NCBI RefSeq assembly: GCF_003095375.1
Contig: NZ_QEHR01000011.1
Coordinates: forward strand, 1-64,000
Source of the DNA: Marixanthomonas spongiae
Lineage (GTDB): Bacteria; Bacteroidota; Bacteroidia; Flavobacteriales; Flavobacteriaceae
Reading direction: 5' to 3'
DNA length: 64,000 nucleotides
This document shows positions 1 through 9,251 of this stretch, piece by piece. Below the pieces are notes generated by a model. It saw only the letters and a program-made list of their open reading frames with translations. It was not told the origin of the DNA and did not search any database. How positions within the stretch are numbered: position 1 is the stretch's first letter; each line of letters starts with the position of its first letter. The position numbers were made by a program, and so were the translations under genes.

Positions 1-120
1 AGCGAATACAGGATAAGGGAAATTGAAAGACTGATAAATAACAGAAGAGTGAGAAAGTTTGGCTACATTAGCCCAATAGAAAAATTAAAATCAACTTGGC
101 CAGTTGCACTTATAACTTGA
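1..120 (+). CDS. C-terminal end of IS30-like transposase (partial)
   Basis: The first 120 bases read open in frame 1 and stop with TGA, giving 39 residues. The segment INNRRVRKFGYISPIEKL followed by a terminal VALIT resembles the end of the integrase core of IS30-family transposases, which typically carry NNRPRK.LGF.SP and finish in VAF.T. The rest of the element lies to the left of the window, so intactness cannot be judged. No inverted repeat could be recognised in the 53 bases between its stop and the next gene. IS3-type integrases have a similar tail, so the family assignment is tentative. Confidence 0.6.
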   Translation, partial: SEYRIREIERLINNRRVRKFGYISPIEKLKSTWPVALIT

Positions 121-173
121 ACATGGCTAATATTGAATATGGATAAAATGAAATTTACTGATATTAAAGTATT

Positions 174-887
174 TTAACCAGCAGTAAGTTCCTCGCAAGT
201 ATCATCTATAGACATTAATGCTTCAATTTCTTTCTTGGTCAAAACCCTGTTGTAAATACGGATATCGTCTAAAATACCATTGTAATATTCCGTAGCACCA
301 GGTTGGTCATAACCAAAAAATAGTGAAAGGTCATTTTTTACTATTTCGGTTACCGGCTTCGTTTGAAGTTTTTCACCATTAATATATAGATTTACAGAGC
401 CAAGATCATAGGTTAAGGTTATATGGTACCAAGTATTCAATTTAAAGTCATAGTTGCCTATAACATCAGAATTGAAAAATATATCGCCATTATCCTTATA
501 GTATAACGAAAATTGTCTGGAATTTAACGCCTTCGACTCACCTGCTTTATTTATTAGTACGGCCCATTTGTCACCGTTAGAATAATACTCATGGGTGTTG
601 AACCACATGGATATAGACAGTTTTTTATCAATGTTCTTAAGGCTTGGAGAATTCGCAATTTCCATATAATCACTTTCCCCATCAAATTTATAAGCGCTTT
701 CTGGATTTCCAAACCTATCATTTACAAGTTCTGCACCATTTACAGTAGCATTATTATCATGGCCGCTTTTATCGTTTGCATTGTTGCAAAAAGAATAGAA
801 TGCAACGAGTCCCTCATCCAATTTGTCAGTTTTTTCAGAACAAGAAATACAAGCGAACAAAACAGTAAAAAGTAAAAATTTATTCAT
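174..887 (-). CDS. LamG/concanavalin A-like lipoprotein
   Basis: A predicted exported lipoprotein of about 237 residues. The N-terminus MNKFLLFTVLFACISC is a short signal peptide ending in a lipobox. After a short acidic linker the protein is a single LamG jelly-roll: GLVAFYSF opens it, SISMWFNTH and NTWYHITLTYD lie in the middle, and GILDDIRIYNRVLTKKEIEAL closes it, which is the usual end of Bacteroidota LamG domains. Such domains commonly bind glycans, but no catalytic domain is attached here. An upstream in-frame ATG at 896 would add three residues; the ATG at 887 was preferred because it gives a conventional signal peptide. It stands alone next to a transposase remnant, so acquisition or decay at this edge is possible. 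Confidence 0.75.
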   Translation of the reverse strand: MNKFLLFTVLFACISCSEKTDKLDEGLVAFYSFCNNANDKSGHDNNATVNGAELVNDRFGNPESAYKFDGESDYMEIANSPSLKNIDKKLSISMWFNTHEYYSNGDKWAVLINKAGESKALNSRQFSLYYKDNGDIFFNSDVIGNYDFKLNTWYHITLTYDLGSVNLYINGEKLQTKPVTEIVKNDLSLFFGYDQPGATEYYNGILDDIRIYNRVLTKKEIEALMSIDDTCEELTAG

Positions 888-952
888 AAAATCCAATTTT
901 AAAAGTATTTTTAACTATAAACTTGTGTTGTTTTAACACCATAGTATTAAGT

Positions 953-960
953 CAAATGTA
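953..960 (-). promoter_or_regulatory. -7 element for LamG lipoprotein gene
   Basis: On the minus strand this reads TACATTTG, matching the Bacteroidota -7 consensus TAnnTTTG, about 65 bases upstream of the LamG lipoprotein start. No clear -33 TTG is visible at the expected spacing. Confidence 0.35.
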
Positions 961-1071
961 TACTTTATAAAAATATTAGAAAAGTATATTCTTGAACATT
1001 TGTTTTAAATTGCTTTGAAAAAACACACAATAAATTTGTCATATTACTATTAAAAGTGTGCAAAATCATAA

Positions 1072-1106
1072 AAAAAGTCCCTTCAAACTTAAAGAAGGGA
1101 CTTTTT
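1072..1106 (-). terminator. Rho-independent terminator after sodC
   Basis: Arms 1072-1084 and 1094-1106 are perfect 13-base complements (core AGTCCCTTC / GAAGGGACT) around a nine-base loop, with T runs at the end on either strand. It lies 22 bases past the superoxide dismutase stop, so it most likely terminates that minus-strand gene. Confidence 0.85.
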
Positions 1107-1127
1107 AATAGGTGTTAATCTTATAGC

Positions 1128-1745
1128 TTATTGTTCAATAATCCCACCACAACTAACACGTGCTCCAGCTGCACCTGAGGGTTGGGACGTAAAATCATCG
1201 GCGCCTTCGTGGACGATAATGGCTTTTCCTAAGATGTTTTTATTGTCATCATCACAGCCTATGCACCATTCGTCGGTTTGCATAGAGATGGATCCGTCGC
1301 CGTTTTCATCGGCTTCAAAGTTACCGATGTCGCCTTTGTGGTACCCTGCTGCATCACCCCATTTTCCGTGTTGTTCAAAGGTAGGGTTCCAGTGCCCGCC
1401 AGCCGATTTTCCATCGGGAGCAGAACAATCTGCCTTTTCGTGAATGTGGATGGCGTGGGTTCCCGGCTTCAATCCGGTAAGTTTTGCTTCCATTTTAACA
1501 ACGCCATCTTTTTCGATAAAACTTACTTTACCGGTTGCACTGCTTTCACTTTTGGATTCTAACTGAACAATGACGGTTTTTTCTTTCATCATATCCTCAT
1601 TTTCATCCATCATCTTGTCGTTGTCCATATTGGAATCAGACTGTTCCATTTTGTCCATTTCTTTTTCATCCTTTTTTTTACCATCGTTACAGCTGGTAAA
1701 AGCCATTAGGGCAAGGGCTGAAAATACTATACTAACTTTTTTCAT
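1128..1745 (-). CDS. sodC: Cu/Zn superoxide dismutase lipoprotein
   Basis: Converts superoxide to hydrogen peroxide and oxygen outside the cytoplasm. The 205-residue protein has a lipobox (AFTSC, Cys19), then a linker of about 40 residues very rich in Met, Asp, Glu and Lys, then the SodC beta-barrel. Metal ligands are visible: HAIHIHE (two Cu histidines), GGHWNP (bridging His), HKGDIGN (Zn His and the following Asp) and IVHEGADD (last Cu His). The disulfide cysteines are those in DCSAP and RVSCGG. A second pair, CIGC, lies in the loop DEWCIGCDD and is not part of the classical enzyme. Likely attached to a periplasm-facing membrane. A single-gene unit with its own promoter and terminator. Confidence 0.93.
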   Translation of the reverse strand: MKKVSIVFSALALMAFTSCNDGKKKDEKEMDKMEQSDSNMDNDKMMDENEDMMKEKTVIVQLESKSESSATGKVSFIEKDGVVKMEAKLTGLKPGTHAIHIHEKADCSAPDGKSAGGHWNPTFEQHGKWGDAAGYHKGDIGNFEADENGDGSISMQTDEWCIGCDDDNKNILGKAIIVHEGADDFTSQPSGAAGARVSCGGIIEQ

Positions 1746-1780
1746 GGGTTAAAATTTTATGTTTTTGGTTTCAGTTAGAA

Positions 1781-1811
1781 TAAAGGTAAGGGGAAAGACA
1801 GCCACGACCAA
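1781..1811 (-). promoter_or_regulatory. Candidate sodC promoter
   Basis: On the minus strand, TTG (1809-1811) is followed after 20 bases by TACCTTTA (1781-1788), close to the Bacteroidota TTG-N17-23-TAnnTTTG pattern. The ATG is 36 bases from the -7 element. Confidence 0.45.
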
Positions 1812-1919
1812 CATTTTAAAATAATCTTAGCATTTGGCGAAAAGCAACTTTTCGTATTTTTATAATTTCATAGATAATTTTGCCTTTAATTAATCAGGTT
1901 CCTGTGGATGTATGATGCA

Positions 1920-2051
1920 ATGAAATTAGGATTATTTTTAACGAAACATAAGACAGAAAACGATATGATAAAAGAGTGGTTCATAAGTATGCTAGTGCTA
2001 TGGCTGCCTAATACCAGTTCATCAATCAATTTTAAAGTCCTACGTCGTTAA
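1920..2051 (+). CDS. Possible small ORF, 43 residues
   Basis: The 326-base interval between sodC and the YdeI-like gene holds a short plus-strand ORF beginning MKLGLFLTKHKTEND and ending in TAA at 2049-2051. It is preceded 37 bases upstream by TAATTTTG (1875-1882), a good -7 element, though no convincing -33 is present. The residue composition (hydrophobic middle, basic end) says little and the family is not recognised. It may be only a chance ORF. The rest of the interval shows nothing beyond the sodC promoter. Confidence 0.18.
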   Translation: MKLGLFLTKHKTENDMIKEWFISMLVLWLPNTSSSINFKVLRR

Positions 2052-2071
2052 GTCTTAAGTCGTCAGCCTTT

Positions 2072-2566
2072 TTAATAATGCTTTTTCACCAATTCCCGTT
2101 GATCGATAATGCCCATTTTCAGGTTTTCTGAAACCATTAATGCCTTATCAATACGGGTTTGGGATGTTTTAAAACGTTTTACATAATAAATGAGAGAGCG
2201 TTTTTTGCCATCAGAAAAATTTTCGAAAATTTCTGAAGCTTCTGGGTCACTTTCAAAAACGGCTTCCATTTCTTTGGGCATTAACACACCGTATTTAGTA
2301 GTGTCTTCAAACAATTCCATTTGAAAATAATCGGAAGGGAAAACGCCTAATTCTTTTTGATATCTTTTTCCGAAGGTTATTACGTAACGTCCCAACCGTT
2401 TCCGCAGGGCGGCATGAAATTCAATTTCATTTTCTTCAAAAAATGCTTTTACCTTAACGCGAGTGTTTTTTCCTTTTAGAAAGGGCGTAACTATTTCTTC
2501 AGGAAGATAGACCGCATGGGTACCTTCCACCGTAACTTCAAACCGTTGTGAGCTGCGTATGGCCAT
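2072..2566 (-). CDS. YdeI/OmpD-associated family protein, DUF1905
   Basis: A soluble protein of 164 residues. The N-terminal half fits DUF1905: a small beta-barrel with FEVTVEGTHAVYLPEE and the segment EFHAALRKRLGRYVITFGKRYQKELG. The C-terminal half (about residues 90-160) fits the YdeI-type helical region with the pattern FEN.SDGKKRSLIYYVKRFKTSQTRIDKAL. Members of this group are annotated as bacteriocin-protection or OmpD-associated proteins, but the biochemical role is unknown. The start codon lies one base after the stop of the upstream hydrolase-OsmC gene, so the two are probably cotranscribed. Confidence 0.8.
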   Translation of the reverse strand: MAIRSSQRFEVTVEGTHAVYLPEEIVTPFLKGKNTRVKVKAFFEENEIEFHAALRKRLGRYVITFGKRYQKELGVFPSDYFQMELFEDTTKYGVLMPKEMEAVFESDPEASEIFENFSDGKKRSLIYYVKRFKTSQTRIDKALMVSENLKMGIIDQRELVKKHY

Positions 2567-2567
2567 A

Positions 2568-3782
2568 TTATTCCTTTAAATAGGTTATAATTTGGGTTTC
2601 ACTGTGCAAGGTTTTGTGGACGGGACATTTATCGGCTATCTGTAATAACCGTTTTATCTGTTTTTCATCCAACTCTCCTTCAAACTTAATCTCACGGGTA
2701 AACGTATCAATTTTGGCAGCGTCGTCTTCACAATTTTCGCAATCTACTGCGTGTTGTTTGTCGTAGCTGGTATGTACTTCTACATTTTGGACATCCCATT
2801 TTTTACGTTTGGCATACATTTGGATGGTCATTGCCGTGCACGCTGATAAGCCTGCAGTAACCAACTCGTAAGGCGAAGGCCCAAAATTATTACCGCCAAA
2901 GCTTTCGGGTTCATCGGCAAAGCTGTAGTGATCGCCAATTTTCATTCGGGTGGTAAATCCTTCGGCCTTGTCCAAGCTGGCAACTACATCGTGTTTTGAA
3001 GCGATTTTTTCTTCTGAAGGAATTTCAACATACCGTGAAACCCATCCGGCGATAACACTTCCCACATATTCAGAATCCGTTTTTTTGGTTAACAAATGAT
3101 CGGCACCATCTAACGAAACAAAACTTTTGGGGTGATGGGCAGCTATGTAAAGTTCTTCGGCATTAATGATACCCACCAATTCATCTTGTGGCGAATGTAA
3201 CACTAACAACGCTTTACGCATGTTTTTTGCTGTTTCGGGCAATGACTTGGTTTCAAGATCGTCTAAAAACTGCTTTTTAATGGTAAACGTACGGCCGCTT
3301 AGTTGTACTTCGGCCACACCTTCTTTTTCAATGGTTTTTAGATCGCTTTTCAATAAATGCTTCACATGCTTCGGATTGCTGGGTGCGGCAATGGTCGCCA
3401 CAGCTTGTACAGAATCCAGTTCCGCCGCAGCAAAAATAACGGCTGCACCTCCTAACGAATGACCAACGAGTAGGGAAGGGGCTTTGTGATTTTCCGAAAG
3501 ATAATTTGCCGCCGCAACTAAATCCTGTACGTTTCCTGAAAAATTGGTATCCTCAAAATCGCCTTCGCTCTCGCCCAAACCTGTAAAATCGAACCGTAAT
3601 ACGCCAAAACCTTCGGCAGTGAGCGCACGGCTTATGTTGCGTACTGCCGAGAGATTTTTGGTACAGGTAAAACAATGTGCAAAAAGTGCAAAATTATGTG
3701 GGTGACCATTGGCGGGCAATTCTAAACGGCCTGCCAATGTCTGCCCTTCTGTGTTTTGAAAACTGACTTTCTCAATATTCAT
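2568..3782 (-). CDS. Alpha/beta hydrolase-OsmC fusion protein
   Basis: A two-domain protein of 404 residues. Residues 1 to about 255 form an alpha/beta hydrolase with nucleophile elbow GHSLGG (Ser109), DFTGLGESEG and a late GADHLL that carries the likely catalytic His. Residues from about 270 are an OsmC/Ohr-like domain with the reactive cysteines in LSACTAMT and DKCPVHKTL, the usual peroxidatic and resolving pair. OsmC proteins reduce organic hydroperoxides; the attached hydrolase suggests lipid-derived or esterified substrates (inference). The same fusion is widespread in Bacteroidota and Proteobacteria. A further CENC motif lies in the OsmC part. Downstream gene YdeI begins one base away. 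Confidence 0.9.
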   Translation of the reverse strand: MNIEKVSFQNTEGQTLAGRLELPANGHPHNFALFAHCFTCTKNLSAVRNISRALTAEGFGVLRFDFTGLGESEGDFEDTNFSGNVQDLVAAANYLSENHKAPSLLVGHSLGGAAVIFAAAELDSVQAVATIAAPSNPKHVKHLLKSDLKTIEKEGVAEVQLSGRTFTIKKQFLDDLETKSLPETAKNMRKALLVLHSPQDELVGIINAEELYIAAHHPKSFVSLDGADHLLTKKTDSEYVGSVIAGWVSRYVEIPSEEKIASKHDVVASLDKAEGFTTRMKIGDHYSFADEPESFGGNNFGPSPYELVTAGLSACTAMTIQMYAKRKKWDVQNVEVHTSYDKQHAVDCENCEDDAAKIDTFTREIKFEGELDEKQIKRLLQIADKCPVHKTLHSETQIITYLKE

Positions 3783-3839
3783 GTTATTTTTTTTGCGTTG
3801 CTAATTATTGAATTGGAGGGTCTAAAATATTGGTAGCAG

Positions 3840-5792
3840 CTACTTGCTCGACTCCAATTCAACATTACCGGATTTATTGGTATCCATCCCCTGTTGACCT
3901 TCACCTTTAAGGTATTTATCCAGAAAATCTTTGATTTTTCCGAAGGATTCAATTTGGTTTTCTTTTTTAACAAAACCGTGGCCTTCGTCTTCAAAAAGCA
4001 CATATTCCACTGGAACCCCGTTCTTTTTAACACCGGCAACAATCTCATCACTTTCCACTTGTAATACACGCGGGTCTTGGGCTCCTTGTAATACCATTAG
4101 TGGTTTTGTTACCTTATTGGTATGGAACAATGGCGAAATTTCACGTAACCGAACCGAATCGGCTGTGTTGGGATCACCCATTTCGTTATAAAGAGCTTCT
4201 TTAAACGATTCCCACCAGGGCGGAATGCTTTTTAACGTTCGCAACCAGTTGGTGACGCCAAAAATATTAACGCCTACGTCAAATTCTTCAGGCGCATAAG
4301 TCAAGGCGGCCATCGTCATATATCCGCCATACGAACCGCCAATAATTCCAATTTTTTCACCATCTATCACCTCTTGCTCGGCCAGCCAATCTTTTCCGGC
4401 AATACAATCTTTTAAATCCTTATCGCCGTGGTTTTGGTCGTCCATTTTGTAAAAGGATTTTCCGTATCCGCTGCTACCGCGGTTGTTTACGGCTAAAATG
4501 GCATAGCCATGGTTTACCAAATATTGAATGGTGGAGCTAAACCCTTGTCTTGATTGTCCGCCAGGACCTCCATGAACCCAAACCATCGCTGGGACTTTGT
4601 TTTCGGCGCTTGCTTGCTTAGGTTGATAATAGATCGCAGGAATTTCCAATCCGTCGAAGGATTTAAAACGAACCACTTCAGCTGAGACTAAATCGTCTGC
4701 GTTAATTTCATCGTTTAACACATCAGTAAGTTGGTTCAGCTTTTTGGTCTTTAAGTTGTATGAATACGAATTTGTTGGCGTATGCGATCCTCCAGCCCTA
4801 AGTAAAGCCATGGTTTCATCTCTTGAAAAACTAGCGCTGTTAATACTTTGTCCTTCAATTTCAGGGAAATCGACTACGTTGCCAGTTCCAACTTCTTTCA
4901 CTTCCATTTCGGTTTTGGCATCTTCATTGGTAAACATGAGCTGGTATGTACCGTTATGAGTAAGATAAAAATCAGTAATGTCCCAATTGCGTTCGGCAAC
5001 TTTTTCTGAAGTACCTTCAGCTATACTATACTTCATAAGCCTGCTGTATTCACCATCTGCGTCGGTGGTATAGTATAGTGACTTTCCATCTGGTGAAAAA
5101 TCCTGAGGCGAATTTCCACTTAATGTATCATTTACTTTCGTTCTTTCACCTGTTTCGGTGTTCAGAATAAACAAATCGCTATCGTTGGTGTTGATGGCTT
5201 TTGTTAAAGCGATGTACTTTCGGTCGTCACTCATACCACCAAACTGCAAGCCGTCTTCATTTTTATAGATTACTTTAGGGGTAAAGGTTTCTATATCCAT
5301 TTCATAATGATCCATATATTTGGAATCGCGCTCATTACTTCCGTAGAAAAAGCTTTTTCCGTCTTTTGCCCAACCACGGAACAATGCACGCACCTTTTCG
5401 GTGGGCGTTAAAGCTTTAATTCCGGTGCTGTCTTTCATATAAATCTTGAAAATTTCATCACCGTTTCCATCCATTCGAAATAAAATACGTTCGTCTTCAG
5501 GGAAGTACGAAATACCATATATCGAAGCACTGTCCGATTGGGTAATGGGTGTCATTTCGCCACCACTGGCCGGTACCGTGTACATATTGTAAATTCCAGA
5601 TCGGTTGCTGGTCATTAATACCTTGGATTTGTCTGGCGAATATCCATTGGCATAGGCGTTCTCATTGTCCATAAATTGTTCAATGGAATACTGCTTGATT
5701 GCTGATGTTTGTGCAGTTTCTTCTTTTTTCTCCTCCTTACAGGAATAGAATAGAAGCAAACCCAAACTGATTACTAAGAGTTTTTTCATCAT
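3840..5792 (-). CDS. S9 family prolyl oligopeptidase-type lipoprotein
   Basis: A secreted or lipid-anchored serine peptidase of 650 residues. The lipobox FYSC places a lipidated Cys at 18. Residues of about 30-370 form a WD40/TolB-like beta-propeller with repeats such as SPDKSKVLMTSNRSG and SPDGKSLYYTTDADG. The C-terminal catalytic domain carries GGSYGGYM (Ser487), QDPRV (Asp573) and DEGHGF (His605); the spacing is canonical for acylaminoacyl/dipeptidyl peptidases of S9C type. WVHGGPGGQ supplies the oxyanion region. Probably trims peptides in the periplasm. A 57-base gap separates it from the downstream hydrolase-OsmC gene, so cotranscription is possible. Confidence 0.92.
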   Translation of the reverse strand: MMKKLLVISLGLLLFYSCKEEKKEETAQTSAIKQYSIEQFMDNENAYANGYSPDKSKVLMTSNRSGIYNMYTVPASGGEMTPITQSDSASIYGISYFPEDERILFRMDGNGDEIFKIYMKDSTGIKALTPTEKVRALFRGWAKDGKSFFYGSNERDSKYMDHYEMDIETFTPKVIYKNEDGLQFGGMSDDRKYIALTKAINTNDSDLFILNTETGERTKVNDTLSGNSPQDFSPDGKSLYYTTDADGEYSRLMKYSIAEGTSEKVAERNWDITDFYLTHNGTYQLMFTNEDAKTEMEVKEVGTGNVVDFPEIEGQSINSASFSRDETMALLRAGGSHTPTNSYSYNLKTKKLNQLTDVLNDEINADDLVSAEVVRFKSFDGLEIPAIYYQPKQASAENKVPAMVWVHGGPGGQSRQGFSSTIQYLVNHGYAILAVNNRGSSGYGKSFYKMDDQNHGDKDLKDCIAGKDWLAEQEVIDGEKIGIIGGSYGGYMTMAALTYAPEEFDVGVNIFGVTNWLRTLKSIPPWWESFKEALYNEMGDPNTADSVRLREISPLFHTNKVTKPLMVLQGAQDPRVLQVESDEIVAGVKKNGVPVEYVLFEDEGHGFVKKENQIESFGKIKDFLDKYLKGEGQQGMDTNKSGNVELESSK

Positions 5793-5898
5793 ATTGGTTG
5801 TTTAATGGTGTTTTCGATACATCCTAAAAATAGTTTTAACATAAATTGATTTCATATAAATAGCGTGTCAATCATTTTTAGAACATTCAAACACCGGT

Positions 5899-8800
5899 TT
5901 ATTCTACTTTAAATACTTCTGTTTTTTTAAAAGGCGACAGGTCAATGTTTTCCATATTAGATTTATATTCTGGCCATTCGGTTGCAAAGAAACTGTTGGT
6001 GGCTTTTAGCGCTTCAGCTAATGCACTTTTGGCGTGTTGCATTAACCGTTGTTCTGTAGCTGTCATTCCGTTAGGGCGACTGCCACTATACCATCTTGCT
6101 TGACCAATGCGTTGCATGACATTAGGCTCTGTACTGCGCACAATACCTTGCCGGTCGTCCTTTTTGCCCAAATACAGTGCGATAACGGAATCTATTTTCT
6201 TCATAATCGCTTTACTGGTTTTAATTTCGTCTTTATATTTTTTTTCTTCTGAAGCGTTTTCTTTCAATTTTTTTCTGAAATCTTCTGCCGTGTTTTTACT
6301 TTCAACCAATTGCTTTACGGCATCGGCTGCGGTTTGTGTCATTTTTTCCAATTCTTTTGAAGCAGTGTAAGATTCATTGATTGCTTTTTCTGAAACAGTA
6401 AGCCTCGGATCACTTTTTACCGTTATGGAGCTGGTTGATATCTCATCGTTAAAAGAAAGCTCTGCTCTGTAGGTTCCAGGCTTTACTGAAGTTCCGCTAG
6501 GTTCATTCTTCCGTTTTCTTATGGAACGGGAAGGACGGTCAACCCCTGCTTCATTCATGCGCCATCGCCACGTGTAGATACCTGTACTGTCTGGTTTTTT
6601 GCGTTTTAGGGTCCTGATCAATCGGGAACCATCGTAAATTCTTAAATATAAGCTGTCTTTATGTTTGCCGTCCATTTTTTCTTCGGAAGCTATTTCGTCT
6701 GTTTCCTCTTTTTCTTCAAAATCCTCTTCACTTTCATCTTTCTCGGTTGTTTCACTATCATCCTTTTTAAAAAAATAGCTAAAACGTGCTCCAGACTTCC
6801 TATTATCCCCATTAAACAACGCATCTGCTCCAAAACGGCTACCAGTAGGTTGTTGATAGGACGCTTCATAAGCAGTTGGGGCTTCGAAAAGCTTAATGTT
6901 TTGATTTAATACTGAATTATTCCGGGCTATTTCCCGCAACGGACGAATATCATCCAATACCCAAGCCGCCCTTCCGAAGGTCCCGATCACCAAATCATTT
7001 TCTCTCGGCTGAATCACTAAATCTTTCACCGAAACCGTAGGAAAACCGTGAGTCCATTTTTGCCAACTCTCACCAGCATCTATTGAAACATAAAGTCCGT
7101 CATCGGTGCCTAAAAACAATAAATTCTTTTCTTTAGGGTCTTCTACAATACTTAAAGTGTAACTTATTACATCATCTTCGTCAACGATTCGGTTCCACGT
7201 TTTTCCGTAGTTAGTTGTTCTATATGCGTAAGGCGTGTAATTAAAACGTCTATAATCGTTAGCAACCAACAGCGCTTCCCCTTTATTTTTATTGGAAGCT
7301 TTTATCTGTACAATCCAGCTACCTTCAGGTAATCCAGGGATGTTACTTGAAACGTCTGTCCAATTTTGCCCACCGTTTTGAGTGTACTGTACGCGTCCAT
7401 CATCGGTTCCTGCCCACAGCATATTCTGCTCAACCGGGGAAGGCTCGATCACTAAAATAGTGGTATAATTTTCGGCTCCCGTGGCATCTATTGTAAGCCC
7501 GCCACTTTCACTTTGTTTTTGTTTTTCGGGGTCGTTGGTAGTAAGGTCTGGCGAAATTACCTTCCAAGTGAGTCCTTTGTCGGTGCTTTTGTGCACAAAC
7601 TGACTTCCGAAGTAAAGTGTGTTTGAATCAAAAGGATCGATGTTTATAGCACTGTTCCAGTTAAAGCGCAAATGCATATCAGGATCGGGATGGGTTGGTT
7701 TTACGGTATAGTTGTTTCCTGTAATATGATCATAGCGGCTTACAAACCCTTGTTGGCTCATCGTCCAGCCGTACTGACTATCATCGGGATCGGGAACCAC
7801 ATCAAATCCATCGCCAAAACTGATTTCCTGCCAATAACTATTTCGTATTCCTTGGTCTTTCCAAACATAGGCAGGGCCGCGCCAGCTGCCGTTGTCTTGC
7901 ATACCGCCATACACATTATACGGAAACTCATTATCCACGGCTATATGATAAAACTGGGCCACGGGGAGGTTTCCTATAAAACGCCACGTTTTTCCGCCGT
8001 CGTGGGTAATATTGAGGCCGCCGTCGTTACCATCCATCATAAAACTGCCGTCTTTTGGATGAATCCACCACGCATGATGATCGGGGTGAACGCCATTATC
8101 CACACCATAAGCGCCCATTAACTGCTCAAAACTTTTGCCGCCGTCTTGCGATACATTCACATACGTAAAGACAGAAAACACCCGATTCTCGTTTTCAGGG
8201 TCCACGTATATTTCAGCATAATAAAAAGGGCGGTTTCCTATTTCGCTCATATCGTTGTTGATCATTTTCCAGGTAAACCCTCCGTCTTCACTTTTGTATA
8301 GGGCATTCTTTTTAGACTCTACCAAGGCGTAAACAATGTTGGGTTTGTTAGGAGCGATGGCAATTCCAATGCGTCCTAAATCGCCCTTTGGCAAGCCGTC
8401 TTTATCAGTTCGTTCCTCCCAAGTTTCGCCGCCATCGTAAGTTACATACAAACCAGAACCTTCGCCACCTGAAGTGAAAAACCACGGTTCGCGTTTATGT
8501 TCCCACATGGCAACAATCAATTTATTTGGGTTGGTGGGGTCCATCACCATATCGGCCACGCCGGTTTTGTTGTTTACAAAAAGGATTTTATTCCACGTTT
8601 TTCCACCATCGGTGGTTTTAAAAACACCGCGTTCTGGGTGTTCGCCCCAAGGGGATCCAATTGCTCCTACGTAAATAGTATTTGGGTCGGTTGGGTCTAT
8701 GATAATACGATGAATATGGCGTGTTTTTTCGAGTCCCATCAATTGCCAGGTTTTCCCACCGTTGAGCGATCTGTATATTCCGTAGCCTCCGTTTAGGCTG

Positions 8801-9132
8801 TTTCTTGGGTTTCCTTCGCCGGTTCCTACCCAAATAACCGACGGATTGGATTGCTGAATGGCCACCGCCCCAATAGAAGCCGTGGGTTGGTCGTCAAAAA
8901 TAGGGTTCCATGAAATACCGCCGCTGTTGCTTTTCCATAAGCCGCCGCTGGCCGTGCCCACATACATCACATCGGGGTTGTCGGTCACCACATCAATAGC
9001 GGTTACGCGGCCAGACATGCCACCGGGGCCAATGTTCCGAGGTTTCATGTCTTTCAGAATATCCATAGAAAGTTGTTGGGAAAATAATGAGAGTGAAAGC
9101 AGTAAAAAGATAAATAGGAATAGTTTTTTCAT
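5899..9132 (-). CDS. Secreted BNR-repeat (VPS10/sortilin-like) protein
   Basis: An exported protein of 1077 residues with signal peptide MKKLFLFIFLLLSLSLFSQ. The first 720 residues or so are a beta-propeller array with at least ten BNR/Asp-box motifs of the type S.DGGKTW, including RSLNGGKTW, KTTDGGKTW, KSEDGGFTW, ITHDGGKTW and VSIDAGESW. Such proteins are annotated as glycosyl hydrolases or VPS10 proteins, but no sialidase active site is apparent. A strongly acidic low-complexity stretch (DSETTEKDESEEDFEEKEE) follows, then a Fn3-like segment with PGTYRAELSF, and a helical C-terminus. Likely function is protein or glycan binding at the cell surface. Its strand and spacing suggest a unit of its own. 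Confidence 0.85.
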   Translation of the reverse strand: MKKLFLFIFLLLSLSLFSQQLSMDILKDMKPRNIGPGGMSGRVTAIDVVTDNPDVMYVGTASGGLWKSNSGGISWNPIFDDQPTASIGAVAIQQSNPSVIWVGTGEGNPRNSLNGGYGIYRSLNGGKTWQLMGLEKTRHIHRIIIDPTDPNTIYVGAIGSPWGEHPERGVFKTTDGGKTWNKILFVNNKTGVADMVMDPTNPNKLIVAMWEHKREPWFFTSGGEGSGLYVTYDGGETWEERTDKDGLPKGDLGRIGIAIAPNKPNIVYALVESKKNALYKSEDGGFTWKMINNDMSEIGNRPFYYAEIYVDPENENRVFSVFTYVNVSQDGGKSFEQLMGAYGVDNGVHPDHHAWWIHPKDGSFMMDGNDGGLNITHDGGKTWRFIGNLPVAQFYHIAVDNEFPYNVYGGMQDNGSWRGPAYVWKDQGIRNSYWQEISFGDGFDVVPDPDDSQYGWTMSQQGFVSRYDHITGNNYTVKPTHPDPDMHLRFNWNSAINIDPFDSNTLYFGSQFVHKSTDKGLTWKVISPDLTTNDPEKQKQSESGGLTIDATGAENYTTILVIEPSPVEQNMLWAGTDDGRVQYTQNGGQNWTDVSSNIPGLPEGSWIVQIKASNKNKGEALLVANDYRRFNYTPYAYRTTNYGKTWNRIVDEDDVISYTLSIVEDPKEKNLLFLGTDDGLYVSIDAGESWQKWTHGFPTVSVKDLVIQPRENDLVIGTFGRAAWVLDDIRPLREIARNNSVLNQNIKLFEAPTAYEASYQQPTGSRFGADALFNGDNRKSGARFSYFFKKDDSETTEKDESEEDFEEKEETDEIASEEKMDGKHKDSLYLRIYDGSRLIRTLKRKKPDSTGIYTWRWRMNEAGVDRPSRSIRKRKNEPSGTSVKPGTYRAELSFNDEISTSSITVKSDPRLTVSEKAINESYTASKELEKMTQTAADAVKQLVESKNTAEDFRKKLKENASEEKKYKDEIKTSKAIMKKIDSVIALYLGKKDDRQGIVRSTEPNVMQRIGQARWYSGSRPNGMTATEQRLMQHAKSALAEALKATNSFFATEWPEYKSNMENIDLSPFKKTEVFKVE

Positions 9133-9251
9133 CGATTGGTTTTTTCAGAAATAAAAATTAGCTTATAAAGTTAAGAAAATGTGAAAGAGCAAGTCTTAAA
9201 AGGCTGTTAATACACCTCTTTTTTTTGTCTTAAAATCGCTACCTTTAGGGT

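Noticed and set aside
3779-4069. 96-codon open frame overlapping the S9 peptidase end
   Set aside because: Another frame of the S9 peptidase, which retains its catalytic Asp and His here.
7672-8121. 149-codon open frame on the plus strand
   Set aside because: Opposite the BNR-repeat gene; no start context or family resemblance.
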